Part shown: positions 1 through 7,660 of the stretch, in pieces
How the letters are laid out: every line of letters starts with the position of its first letter
How positions within the stretch are numbered: position 1 is the stretch's first letter
NCBI RefSeq assembly: GCF_019890725.1
Contig: NZ_JAINZZ010000066.1
Coordinates: forward strand, 1 to 41,728
Source: Actinacidiphila acidipaludis
GTDB taxonomy: Bacteria > Actinomycetota > Actinomycetes > Streptomycetales > Streptomycetaceae
Length of the DNA: 41,728 bases
Direction: 5' to 3'
Notes under the pieces: generated by a model
The model's database searches: none
The model's input: the letters and a program-made list of their open reading frames with translations, nothing else
Told to the model about the DNA's origin: nothing
Made by a program: the position numbers and the translations under genes

Positions 1-744
1 TCCGTCGCGCTGGTCACCGGCGCCAGCAGCGGCATCGGCGAGGCGACGGCACGCAGCCTCGCCGCGGAGGGCGCGACCGTCGCCGTGCTCGGCCGCCGGC
101 GCGAACGGCTGGCGGAACTGGCGGACACGATCCGCGGCGAGGGCGGCAACGCGCTCGTCGTCGAGGCCGACATCACCGACCAGCAGCGGGCGGCGGCGGC
201 CGTCGAGCAGGTGGTGAGCGAACTCGGGCGCCTCGACACACTGGTGAACAACGCCGGCTTCATGGGCATCGGCCAGGCCGTGGACTCCCCCCTGGACGAG
301 TGGGAGCGCATGCTGCAGGTCAACGTCCAGGGGCTGCTGTACGTCACCCACGCGGCACTGCCGCACCTGCTGCGCGCGGCGGAGGACTCCCCCCGCCGGG
401 TGGCCGACCTGGTCAACATCAGCTCCACCGCGGGCCGGGTGGCCCGGCCCGGCACGGCCGTGTACAACCTGACCAAGTTCGGGGTCAACGGCTTCACCGA
501 GGCCCTGCGCCAGGAGGTCATGCAGAAGCGCGTGCGGGTCAGCGTCGTCGAACCCGGCACGGTGGCCACGGAGCTGAGCACGCACCTGCGCGACGGCGTA
601 CGGGAGGCGATCCAGCGCCAGACCGCCGACATGGAACTGCTGCGCCCCGAGGACATCGCCGACGCGGTCAGCTACATCGTCACCCGGGACCGCCGGGTCG
701 CGGTCAACGAGATGCTCGTCCGCGCCGCCGAGCAGACCTGGTGA
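1..744 (+). CDS. SDR family oxidoreductase, 5' end outside window
   Basis: This is the C-terminal 247 residues of a classical short-chain dehydrogenase/reductase; the frame is open from base 1, so only the first few residues are missing. The Rossmann motif TGASSGIG lies at the very start, followed by LVNNAGFMG, the catalytic serine in NISSTAGR, and the YNLTK catalytic Tyr/Lys pair. The family reduces or oxidises alcohols and carbonyls with NAD(P)(H) in the cytoplasm. The substrate cannot be read from sequence; the closest general type is the clavulanate-dehydrogenase/YdfG-like SDR group (inference). It is followed by a hairpin at 778-809, so it is probably a separate unit from the cytochrome operon downstream. 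SDR identity is secure and the exact reaction is unknown. Confidence 0.93.
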   Translation, partial: SVALVTGASSGIGEATARSLAAEGATVAVLGRRRERLAELADTIRGEGGNALVVEADITDQQRAAAAVEQVVSELGRLDTLVNNAGFMGIGQAVDSPLDEWERMLQVNVQGLLYVTHAALPHLLRAAEDSPRRVADLVNISSTAGRVARPGTAVYNLTKFGVNGFTEALRQEVMQKRVRVSVVEPGTVATELSTHLRDGVREAIQRQTADMELLRPEDIADAVSYIVTRDRRVAVNEMLVRAAEQTW

Positions 745-777
745 CAGCGGCGACCGGCGGGCGTGCCCGGTCCCGGT

Positions 778-809
778 GAGCACGGCGGGCGCCGGAACCG
801 CCCGTGCTC
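778..809 (+). terminator. GC-rich hairpin after SDR gene
   Basis: GAGCACGG pairs with CCGTGCTC (8 bp), extended past a one-base bulge by CGG:CCG. It starts 33 bases after the SDR stop codon. There is no T-tract, as is usual in actinomycetes, so terminator function is inferred from position and shape. Confidence 0.5.
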
Positions 810-964
810 CCAGAATGCCTCGCAGACAACCCTCGTATGACCCGCGTATTGGAGTGTTCCGGTGAACTTCGCCCGTCCCGCGATTCAATCCGCCCCTGCA
901 CGTCACCCGTTCGGGATGGTGGCGGTCCCTGGGGATTTGCCGGCGGGACGGAGGCGGGTAACGC

Positions 965-2599
965 GTGGCAGTGCTGTTCAGAAGGCGGCGGCAGCGGGCA
1001 CGGCGGATGGCGCGGGAGGCGGCGTCGACCGGGTTCGATGTGCTGGACCGGCGGCTGCCGCTGGCCGAGGCTGCCAAGCAACTGCTGCGCAAGGCCTTTC
1101 CCGACCACTGGTCGTTCCTGCTCGGTGAACTCGCGCTGTACAGCTTCGTGGTCCTCCTGCTCACCGGAACCTGGCTGACGCTGTTCTTCGAGCCGGGGAC
1201 GCGGCAGACGATCTACCACGGCGGCTACGTCCCCTTGCAGGGCCTGCAGATGTCCCAGGCCTACGAGTCGACGGTGCACATCAGCCTCGACGTGCGCGGC
1301 GGCCTGCTGATGCGTCAGATGCACCACTGGGCGGCGCTCCTCTTCATCGCCTCCATCGGCGTGCACATGCTGCGGATCTTCTTCACCGGGGCGTTCCGGC
1401 GGCCGCGCGAGGGCAACTGGATGACCGGCATCGCGCTCTTCATCCTGGCCCTGCTGGAGGGCTTCGCGGGCTATTCGCTCCCCGACGACCTGCTCTCGGG
1501 GACCGGGCTGCGCACCGCCTTCACGATCGTGGAGTCCATCCCGCTCGTCGGCACCTATCTGGCCTTCTTCGCCTGGGGCGGTGAGTTCCCCGGGCATCTG
1601 CTGAACAGCCGGCTGTACATCGTGCATGTGCTGCTCGTACCGGCCCTCCTGGTCGCCCTGGTGACGGTGCATCTGTTCCTGGTCGTGTACCTCAAGCACA
1701 CGCAGTGGGCCGGGCAGGGGCGCACCAACCGCAACGCGGTGGGGCAGCCGATGTTCCCCCAGTTCACCGCCAAGACGACCGGGCTGCTGCTGAGCGTGTT
1801 CGGCGTGACTGCGGGGCTCGCCACGGTCGCCCAGATCAACCCCATCTGGGTCTACGGGCCGTTTCGTGCGGACCAGGTGAGCACGGATGCGCAACCGGAC
1901 TGGTACGTCGGATTCCTGGACGGCGCCCTGCGTCTGATGCCGCCCTGGGAGACGACGTTCGCCGGCCACGCGATCATGTGGAACGTCCTGCTGCCCGCGA
2001 TCGTCATGCCAGGCCTGCTGTTCACCCTGCTGTTGTTCTATCCGGTCTTCGAACGCTGGCTGACCGGTGACGTCGGCGAGCACCATCTGTGCGACCGTCC
2101 CCGGGACAAGGCGGTGCGCACGGCCTTCGGCGTCGCGGGCATCGTCTGGTACGCCGTGCTCCTCACCACCAGCAGCACGGACGTCATCGCGTTCACCTTC
2201 CGGGTATCGCTGAACACCCTGGTCTGGATCTTCAGATTCGGCGTCATCGTCCTGCCGATCCTGGCGTTCATGCTGACCAAGCGCCTGTGCCTGGCCCTGC
2301 AGGCGCACGAACGGCACGAACTGCTGCGGGGCGAGGAGACCGGTGAGGTGAGCCAGAGCGTCTACGGCGCCATCGTCCCCGGCCACAGACCCGTGCCCGT
2401 CGCCCGCTGGTACCGCTTCCTGGTCCGCGACATGCCGCGTCCGATCCCCGCGCCGCGCGACGGAGCGTCCCGGCGGATGCGGGTCCGCTCCGCCCTGTCC
2501 CACTGGTACTTCGGCTCCCGGGTCGAGATCCCGCCGACCATCACCGAGCGGGAGCACATCAAGGAGATCCAGGCGCAGCCGGACCGGAGGTCGTCATGA
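965..2599 (+). CDS. QcrB-like cytochrome b subunit of a bc complex
   Basis: A 544-residue multi-helix protein of the actinobacterial cytochrome bc1 (QcrB) family, which carries two b hemes and oxidises menaquinol. Heme ligands are visible as His120/121 with His134 in helix B, and His221 with His236 in helix D. The 15-residue second spacing resembles cytochrome b6 and actinobacterial proteins. The Qo-site motif is PDWY at 311-314, the actinobacterial form of PEWY. The GTG start at 965 has GGAGG at 950-954. The stop overlaps the ctaD start by four bases, so the two are translationally coupled. In actinobacteria qcrB normally sits in a qcrCAB cluster; here no Rieske (qcrA) or cytochrome c (qcrC) gene is adjacent, so this is probably a second, stand-alone copy (inference). 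Confidence 0.92.
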   Translation: MAVLFRRRRQRARRMAREAASTGFDVLDRRLPLAEAAKQLLRKAFPDHWSFLLGELALYSFVVLLLTGTWLTLFFEPGTRQTIYHGGYVPLQGLQMSQAYESTVHISLDVRGGLLMRQMHHWAALLFIASIGVHMLRIFFTGAFRRPREGNWMTGIALFILALLEGFAGYSLPDDLLSGTGLRTAFTIVESIPLVGTYLAFFAWGGEFPGHLLNSRLYIVHVLLVPALLVALVTVHLFLVVYLKHTQWAGQGRTNRNAVGQPMFPQFTAKTTGLLLSVFGVTAGLATVAQINPIWVYGPFRADQVSTDAQPDWYVGFLDGALRLMPPWETTFAGHAIMWNVLLPAIVMPGLLFTLLLFYPVFERWLTGDVGEHHLCDRPRDKAVRTAFGVAGIVWYAVLLTTSSTDVIAFTFRVSLNTLVWIFRFGVIVLPILAFMLTKRLCLALQAHERHELLRGEETGEVSQSVYGAIVPGHRPVPVARWYRFLVRDMPRPIPAPRDGASRRMRVRSALSHWYFGSRVEIPPTITEREHIKEIQAQPDRRSS

Positions 2600-4320
2600 C
2601 GGACACCCGTCCCCAGGCCCCCGCGGCCACCACGGAGCAGCCCGAAGGGGTCGACCGCGGCAGCCCGTTCGGCGAACGCGTCCTCGGGTGGGTCACGACC
2701 ACCGATCACAAGGTCATCGGCAACCTGTACATGGTCACGGCGTTCTGCTTCTTTCTGTTCGCCGGGCTGCTGGCCATGGGGATGCGGGCCGAACTGGCCC
2801 GGCCGGGTCTGCAGTTGTGGAGCAACTCCCAGTACGACCAGCTCGTCACGATCCACGGCACGATCATGATGCTGCTCTTCGCGACGCCGATGTTCGCCGG
2901 ATTCGCCAACGCGGTCATGCCGCTGCAGATCGGCGCGCCGGACGTCGCCTTCCCGCGGCTGAACGCCCTGACGTACTGGCTCTACCTGCTCGGCGCCCTG
3001 ATGGTCGTCTCGGGGTTCGTCGTCCCGGGCGGCGCCGCGGCATTCGGGTGGTTCGCCTACGCGCCGCTCAACAGCGCCATCTACTCGCCCGGTTCGGGCG
3101 GCGACCTGTGGGCGATGGGCCTGGTCCTGGCCGGGCTGAGCACGACACTGGGTTCGGTGAACTTCGTCAGCACGATCGTGTGCCTCCGCGCTCCCGGGAT
3201 GACGATGTTCCGCATGCCGATCTTCACCTGGAACATCCTGTTCACCTCGATCCTGGCGCTGCTGGCGTTCCCGGTGCTGACCGCCGCGCTGCTGTGCCTG
3301 GAGGCCGACCGGAAGTTCGGCGCGCACATCTTCGACGCGGCCAACGGCGGCGCGATCCTGTGGCAGCACCTGTTCTGGTTCTTCGGCCATCCGGAGGTCT
3401 ACATCGTGGCGCTGCCTTTCTTCGGCGTCGTCACGGAGATCATCCCGGTGTTCAGCCGCAAACCGACGTTCGGCTACATGGGCATGGTCGGCGCCACCAT
3501 CGCCATCACCATGCTGTCGGCCACCGTGTGGGCCCACCACATGTTCGCCACCGGCATGGTCCTGCTGCCGTTCTTCTCCCTGATGTCGTTCCTGATCGCG
3601 GTGCCCACAGGAGTGAAGTTCTTCAACTGGATCGGCACGATGTGGCGCGGCAGCCTGTCCTTCGAGACGCCCATGCTGTGGTCGGTAGGCTTCCTGGTCA
3701 CGTTCCTGCTCGGCGGGCTCAGCGGTGTGCTGCTGGCCTCGCCGCCGCTGGACTTCCAGGTGACGGACAGCTACTTCGTCGTCGCCCACCTGCACTACGT
3801 CCTGTTCGGCACCGTCGTGTTCGCGATGTTCGCCGGCTTCTACTTCTGGTGGCCGAAGTGGACCGGAAGGATGCTCGACGAACGCACCGGGAAGATCCAC
3901 TTCTGGACGCTGTTCGTCGGTTTCCAGCTCACCTTCCTCGTCCAGCACTGGCTCGGCGAGGAGGGAATGCCCCGCCGGTACGCCAACTACCTCGCCGCGG
4001 ACGGCTTCACCAACCTCAACACGGTCTCGTCCATCGGCGCGTTCCTGCTCGGGGCATCCACCCTGCCGTTCCTCTGGAACGTCATCAAGACCATGCGGTT
4101 CGCACCCAAGGTCGAGGAGGACGACCCGTGGGGCTACGGCCGGTCGCTGGAGTGGGCAACGGGCTGCCCGCCGCCGCGGCACAACTTCCACTCGCTGCCC
4201 CGCATCCGCTCCGACTCCCCCGCCTTCGACCTGCACCACCCGGAGGCGGCCGGCATGCCGTCGCCGAAGACACCGCCCGGACAGGCGACCCCCGACACCC
4301 ATGAAGAGTCGACTCCATGA
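2596..4320 (+). CDS. ctaD: cytochrome c oxidase subunit I (aa3-type, A1 family)
   Basis: A 574-residue heme-copper oxidase catalytic subunit. Ligands can be placed: His87 (low-spin heme), His265 with Glu267 and Tyr269 in GHPEVYI (CuB and cross-linked Tyr), His314/His315 (CuB), and His398 and His400 in VAHLHY (heme a3 and heme a). The proton-channel residues of the A1 family are present: Asp116 in PLQIGAPD (D-channel) and Lys341 in PTGVKFFNW (K-channel). It should therefore be a proton-pumping oxidase of the plasma membrane. Start ATG 2596 overlaps the upstream stop and has GGAGG at 2586-2590. No ctaC (CuA) or ctaE gene is adjacent, so partner subunits must come from elsewhere. All key residues are intact and nothing suggests decay. 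Confidence 0.97.
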   Translation: MTDTRPQAPAATTEQPEGVDRGSPFGERVLGWVTTTDHKVIGNLYMVTAFCFFLFAGLLAMGMRAELARPGLQLWSNSQYDQLVTIHGTIMMLLFATPMFAGFANAVMPLQIGAPDVAFPRLNALTYWLYLLGALMVVSGFVVPGGAAAFGWFAYAPLNSAIYSPGSGGDLWAMGLVLAGLSTTLGSVNFVSTIVCLRAPGMTMFRMPIFTWNILFTSILALLAFPVLTAALLCLEADRKFGAHIFDAANGGAILWQHLFWFFGHPEVYIVALPFFGVVTEIIPVFSRKPTFGYMGMVGATIAITMLSATVWAHHMFATGMVLLPFFSLMSFLIAVPTGVKFFNWIGTMWRGSLSFETPMLWSVGFLVTFLLGGLSGVLLASPPLDFQVTDSYFVVAHLHYVLFGTVVFAMFAGFYFWWPKWTGRMLDERTGKIHFWTLFVGFQLTFLVQHWLGEEGMPRRYANYLAADGFTNLNTVSSIGAFLLGASTLPFLWNVIKTMRFAPKVEEDDPWGYGRSLEWATGCPPPRHNFHSLPRIRSDSPAFDLHHPEAAGMPSPKTPPGQATPDTHEESTP

Positions 4321-4706
4321 AAAACGAGGCATTCCTGTTCGGCGGCGTGGCGGCCTTCTTCTTCGTCACCGCCGGGATCTACGCGGGCTGGTCCCGCGAA
4401 CCCGCCGGCACGGCCGCCCTGATCGTGGCGTTCGTCATGGCGTCGGTCATCAGCTTCTTCTTCACGATGAACTACCGGCGCCGGGGTTCCCGGCCGGAGG
4501 ACAACAGCGCGTCCGAGATCGTCGAACGCAGTGGCCCACTGGACTTCTTCCCGGCCCGCAGCGCCTACCCGCCCTTCACCGCCGTGGGGGCCGCGGTCAC
4601 CGCCCTGGGCATCGTCTTCGGCATCTGGCTCTTCCTGATCGGCTTCGGCATCCTGTTCACCGGCGTCGGCGGCATGGTCTTCCAGTACGTCCACCGCGGG
4701 GAATGA
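4317..4706 (+). CDS. ctaF: actinobacterial cytochrome c oxidase subunit IV
   Basis: A 129-residue protein with two N-terminal membrane helices, a short polar loop containing SGPLDFFPARSAYPPF, and a helical C-terminal pair. This is the pattern of the actinobacterial oxidase subunit 4 (CtaF, Cyt_c_ox_IV family), a structural subunit of the aa3 oxidase in the bc-aa3 supercomplex. Its ATG overlaps the ctaD stop (ATGA), so it is translationally coupled. In this window it closes the qcrB-ctaD-ctaF operon, and a hairpin at 4729-4751 follows. Presence of CtaF supports the view that the operon encodes a real oxidase module. Confidence 0.9.
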   Translation: MKNEAFLFGGVAAFFFVTAGIYAGWSREPAGTAALIVAFVMASVISFFFTMNYRRRGSRPEDNSASEIVERSGPLDFFPARSAYPPFTAVGAAVTALGIVFGIWLFLIGFGILFTGVGGMVFQYVHRGE

Positions 4707-4728
4707 CGCGGCGTCCTTGACACTTCAC

Positions 4729-4751
4729 CGGCGGCACTACAACTGCCGCCG
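4729..4751. terminator. bidirectional hairpin between convergent ctaF and YaaH genes
   Basis: CGGCGGCA and TGCCGCCG form a perfect 8-bp stem with a 7-base loop. It lies 23 bases after ctaF and overlaps the last codons of the minus-strand gene ending at 4737, so it could serve both converging transcripts. Confidence 0.55.
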
Positions 4752-5489
4752 CACACCCGCCTCACCCTCGGTACGGGCCAGTTGCTGGGCCAGGTCGCCC
4801 TCCAACGCGCCACGCGCCCGGCCACGCCGCGCGAGCGGCAGAACGGTCCGCTGGGCGCCGTCCTCCAGCAGCAGGGCCAGACCCCCGTACAGGGCGAAGA
4901 CGCCGAGCGCCACGCCCATCCACCCGGCGACGGTCTGCAGTTTGCCCGGGCCCCCCGCCTCGTAGGCGCCGATCAGCACGAAGCGGGCCGCGCCGATGAC
5001 CAGCAGCGCGCCGAAGAGCGGTTTGCCCTGCAGCGACGCCACAGCGAGCACCAGCATCAGCGGGGCGACGGTGAGCAGGAAGACCGCCAGGGCCGGACTG
5101 GTCTCCCCTGGCTGTCCGCGGAGGAACATGAGAGCGCTGCCGGCCCAGACGCCGGCGAAGACAGCGAGCGCGCACGCGGCACCCGCGTCCCGCGCCAGGA
5201 AGGCGAAGACGGCCGCGAGCACCTCCAGCGGGACGACGAACACCAGCACCGGCAGCATGAGCGAGGAGCTCTGCTCCTGCGGCGCCCAGCGCAGTTCGAG
5301 GGTGGTCAGCAGGACGCTCCCGGTGCCGAAGGCGAAGAACCCCAGCGGCAGGCTGCTCGCGATGGGCCGCAGCATGATGCGGGTGAGCGCCTCCGGGTCC
5401 GGGCCCCTTCTCTGAGCGGCAGCCCCGTCCACTTCCCGCTTCGCGGGCCGGTAGCCGTCGCCCCGGTCGTTGCCAGTCGGGTCGGACAT
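4737..5489 (-). CDS. GPR1/FUN34/YaaH family membrane transporter
   Basis: A 250-residue protein with a hydrophilic N-terminus of about 40 residues, then about six membrane helices. The first helix carries SSLPLGFFAFGTGSVLL, resembling the family signature NPxPLGLxxFG, and a later PLFGALLVIGAARF segment also fits. Family members such as SatP/YaaH move acetate or other small monocarboxylates with protons. The signature is imperfect, since the usual Asn-Pro is replaced by Ser-Ser-Leu-Pro, so substrate is uncertain. The ATG at 5489 is preceded by GGAGGG. It is convergent with ctaF. The C-terminal 40 residues are Arg-rich and cytoplasmic. An unrelated six-helix membrane protein is the alternative. 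Confidence 0.75.
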   Translation of the reverse strand: MSDPTGNDRGDGYRPAKREVDGAAAQRRGPDPEALTRIMLRPIASSLPLGFFAFGTGSVLLTTLELRWAPQEQSSSLMLPVLVFVVPLEVLAAVFAFLARDAGAACALAVFAGVWAGSALMFLRGQPGETSPALAVFLLTVAPLMLVLAVASLQGKPLFGALLVIGAARFVLIGAYEAGGPGKLQTVAGWMGVALGVFALYGGLALLLEDGAQRTVLPLARRGRARGALEGDLAQQLARTEGEAGVRRQL

Positions 5490-5782
5490 GCACCCTCCGA
5501 TGGTGTGTGCGACGCGGTCGGGCGGATGCCGGCCGCGGTCGAGCCGTCTTCATCTTGACCGCCCCGCCGCACGAAAGGTGATCACCGGCGGCACGGCATG
5601 TCCGTCGTGCGCCGGGACTGGCTGGACATGCACCGCACACACAGGGTGTTCGAGCAGACACCAAAAGCAGTCATCGACCTGCGGCTAAACGCCCCGGACA
5701 AACCCGGCATATACCGTTTTCTCTCCATTCGAGGGGGAAGCCGAATTCTTGACGATCGCCCCGGCTGACGAGGAGAACACTC
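5490..5782. other. divergent intergenic region before gas-vesicle operon
   Basis: This region separates the YaaH-family gene (-) from the gas-vesicle operon (+) and must hold both promoters. I see no convincing -10/-35 pair. It contains the inverted repeat listed at 5596-5631. A good ribosome site (GAGGAG, 5770-5775) precedes the ATG at 5783. Confidence 0.5.
5596..5631. repeat. 8-bp inverted repeat upstream of gas-vesicle operon
   Basis: GCATGTCC (5596-5603) and GGACATGC (5624-5631) are perfect inverted repeats with centres 28 bp apart. The spacing, nearly three helical turns, would suit a dimeric regulator or a loop in the leader. Operator function is inference. Confidence 0.35.
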
Positions 5783-6466
5783 ATGGACACCGGAAAGGCG
5801 GCCGCGGCAGTGACCGGGGGTTATCTCCTCGGGCGCTTCCGCAAGGCCCGTTGGGCCCTTGTGCTGGCCGGAGCAGTGGCCGGAAGGCAGCTCCGCTCGA
5901 ACGGCAGGGGCGGCACTGCGGCGCAACTCCTGAAGTCCCCCGAGATCGGCAAGCTGACCGGGAACCTGCGCGGACAACTGGCCTCCGCCGGCAAGGCGGC
6001 GGCCGTGGCGGCGACGGCACGGCAGATGGACGCCCTCAGCGACCGGCTGGCCGAGCGCACCGAGGCGTTGCGCGCCGGCCCCGATGACTCGTCCGAGGAG
6101 TCCGACGAGGACGAGGCTGACGCCACCGAGCCGGAAGAGGACGAGGACGAGGCGGAGGACCAGGAGGAGGACGAGGACCAGCAGGAGGAAGAGCAGCCCG
6201 AGGACGAGGAGCAGGAGGGACGCAAACGCGCCCCGGCCAGGAAGCGCGCTCCGAGCCGCACCGCTGCACGGAAGAGCACAGCAGCGAAGAAGGCCCCGGC
6301 CAAGAAGCAGGGCGCGTCCGGCGGCGCCGCCCGCAAGAAGGCCTCCGGGCCGCGGCCCTCCGGTTCCGCGGCCAAGAAGAAGACGGCGAGCGGCGGCGAG
6401 GCCCGCAAGCGGACCGCACGCAAGAGCTCGGCCTCCTCACGGGCCGGCGGACGAGGCAAGGAGTGA
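5783..6466 (+). CDS. gas-vesicle cluster accessory protein with acidic and histone-like tails (GvpY-like)
   Basis: A 227-residue protein with three parts. Residues 1-95 are an Ala-rich segment with a hydrophobic stretch near 22-34. Residues 101-145 are almost entirely Glu, Asp and Gln. Residues 147-227 are Lys/Arg/Ala/Ser-rich with KKAPAKK-type repeats resembling histone H1 or HupS tails. No enzymatic motif is seen. It begins the gas-vesicle operon with GAGGAG seven bases before its ATG. Streptomyces gvp clusters carry two extra genes called gvpY and gvpZ next to the standard set; assigning this one as GvpY-like is by position and not by firm homology. Some databases call similar proteins DNA primase because of low-complexity tails, which I would not accept. 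Confidence 0.75.
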   Translation: MDTGKAAAAVTGGYLLGRFRKARWALVLAGAVAGRQLRSNGRGGTAAQLLKSPEIGKLTGNLRGQLASAGKAAAVAATARQMDALSDRLAERTEALRAGPDDSSEESDEDEADATEPEEDEDEAEDQEEDEDQQEEEQPEDEEQEGRKRAPARKRAPSRTAARKSTAAKKAPAKKQGASGGAARKKASGPRPSGSAAKKKTASGGEARKRTARKSSASSRAGGRGKE

Positions 6467-6473
6467 TGACGCC

Positions 6474-7655
6474 ATGACCGAGCGGGAACGCCCAGCGGGC
6501 GACACCACCAGCGCACTGCCCGTCGACCGGTTGATGGAACAGGGGCAGGAGCTCCTGACCGCGCTCGGCGAGCGGGCCATCGGGCAGATCTCCGACAAGC
6601 TGTCCGGCGCCACCGAGAAGCTCACGGACTTCGCCGAGAGCGGCGGAGGCGGCGGCGGCCTTGCCGCGGCGTTGAAGGGCGGCCAGAGCCTGGCGAGCGG
6701 GAAGTCGGGGTTCCGCTCGATGCTCGACGCCGGGATGGAACAGACCAAGCAGAAGGTCAAGGGCGCGTTCGGCGGCGGCAAGGACGACGGGGGAGGCGGT
6801 GGCGGCGGCGACAAGGGCCAGAAGATCAAGGTCACCAACATCGTCGAGAGCATCGAGGTCGGCGTGCCGGTCCGGGTGGCCTACAACCAGTGGACCGAGT
6901 TCGAGGACTTCCCGACCTTCATGAAGAAGGTGGAGAACATCAAGCAGGAGTCCGAGACCGAGATGAACTGGAAGGCGCAGGTCTTCTGGTCCCACCGGGC
7001 CTGGAAGGCGACCGTCATCGAGCAGATGCCCGACGAGCGCATCCACTGGGAGTCCGAGGGTGAGAAGGGCCGCGTCGACGGCACGGTCACCTTCCACGAA
7101 CTCACCCCCGACCTGACGAAGATCCTCCTCGTGCTCGAGTACCACCCGCAGGGCTTCTTCGAGCGCACCGGCAATCTGTGGCGCGCCCAGGGACGCCGCG
7201 CGCGGTTGGAGCTCAAGCACTTCCAGCGCCACGTCATGACGCGGACCATCCTCAACCAGGACGAGGTCCACGGCTGGCGCGGTGAGGTCTCGGACGGCGA
7301 GGTCGTCCGCAGCGACGAGGAAGTGCGCGAGGAAGAGGAGCAGGACGAGCGGGACGAGTCGGAGGAGGGCGCCGAGGGCGAGGAAGGCGCTGAGGACCAG
7401 GACGCCGAGGGCGAGTTCGACGAGGAGGAGCCCGAGGATTTGGAAGGCGAGGAAGGCGAGGAGGACGAGGACGACGAACTCGCCGACGAGGACGAGGAAG
7501 ACGGGTTCGAGGACGACGAGGACGCGGATGACGAGGACGAGCTGGCCGACGAGGAGGACGGCGACGAGGACGAAGACGAGGAAGACGAGGACGAAGACGG
7601 GGACGACAGGGCCGGGTCCGGAACCCGGACCAGGACTCGATCCCGGAGGGGATGA
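6474..7655 (+). CDS. SRPBCC-domain gas-vesicle accessory protein with long polyacidic tail (GvpZ-like)
   Basis: The ATG at 6474 has AAGGAG ten bases upstream and follows the previous stop by seven bases, giving 393 residues. Residues 1-112 are helical and then Gly-rich. Residues 115-255 form an SRPBCC/polyketide-cyclase-like domain (VTNIVESIEVGVPVRVAYNQW, EFEDFPTFMKKVENI, then EMNWKAQVFWSHRAWKATVIEQ and GRVDGTVTFHEL). Residues 272-379 are almost only Glu/Asp/Gly/Ala, and the last residues are basic (RTRTRSRRG). SRPBCC domains bind hydrophobic ligands; a catalytic role is not evident. The gene sits directly before gvpA and overlaps the region of its start, so it belongs to the gas-vesicle operon. 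It is the positional counterpart of Streptomyces GvpZ (inference). Confidence 0.8.
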   Translation: MTERERPAGDTTSALPVDRLMEQGQELLTALGERAIGQISDKLSGATEKLTDFAESGGGGGGLAAALKGGQSLASGKSGFRSMLDAGMEQTKQKVKGAFGGGKDDGGGGGGGDKGQKIKVTNIVESIEVGVPVRVAYNQWTEFEDFPTFMKKVENIKQESETEMNWKAQVFWSHRAWKATVIEQMPDERIHWESEGEKGRVDGTVTFHELTPDLTKILLVLEYHPQGFFERTGNLWRAQGRRARLELKHFQRHVMTRTILNQDEVHGWRGEVSDGEVVRSDEEVREEEEQDERDESEEGAEGEEGAEDQDAEGEFDEEEPEDLEGEEGEEDEDDELADEDEEDGFEDDEDADDEDELADEEDGDEDEDEEDEDEDGDDRAGSGTRTRTRSRRG

Positions 7656-7660
7656 ACGCC

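Noticed and set aside
704..2557. 617-codon minus-strand frame opposite the cytochrome b gene
   Set aside because: Antisense shadow with low-complexity composition and no ribosome site matched to a plausible protein.
2362..4332. 656-codon minus-strand frame opposite ctaD
   Set aside because: No recognisable motif and Arg/Gln/His/Glu-rich like other antisense frames; ctaD on the plus strand has all catalytic residues.
5783..6466. Assignment as DNA primase or histone
   Set aside because: Similarity is only through low-complexity acidic and Lys/Ala-rich tails; no primase or histone core is present.
6084..6473. Upstream extension of the SRPBCC gene to 6084
   Set aside because: It overlaps the accessory gene 5783-6466 in another frame and is Arg/Pro-rich; ATG 6474 with AAGGAG is clearly the start.
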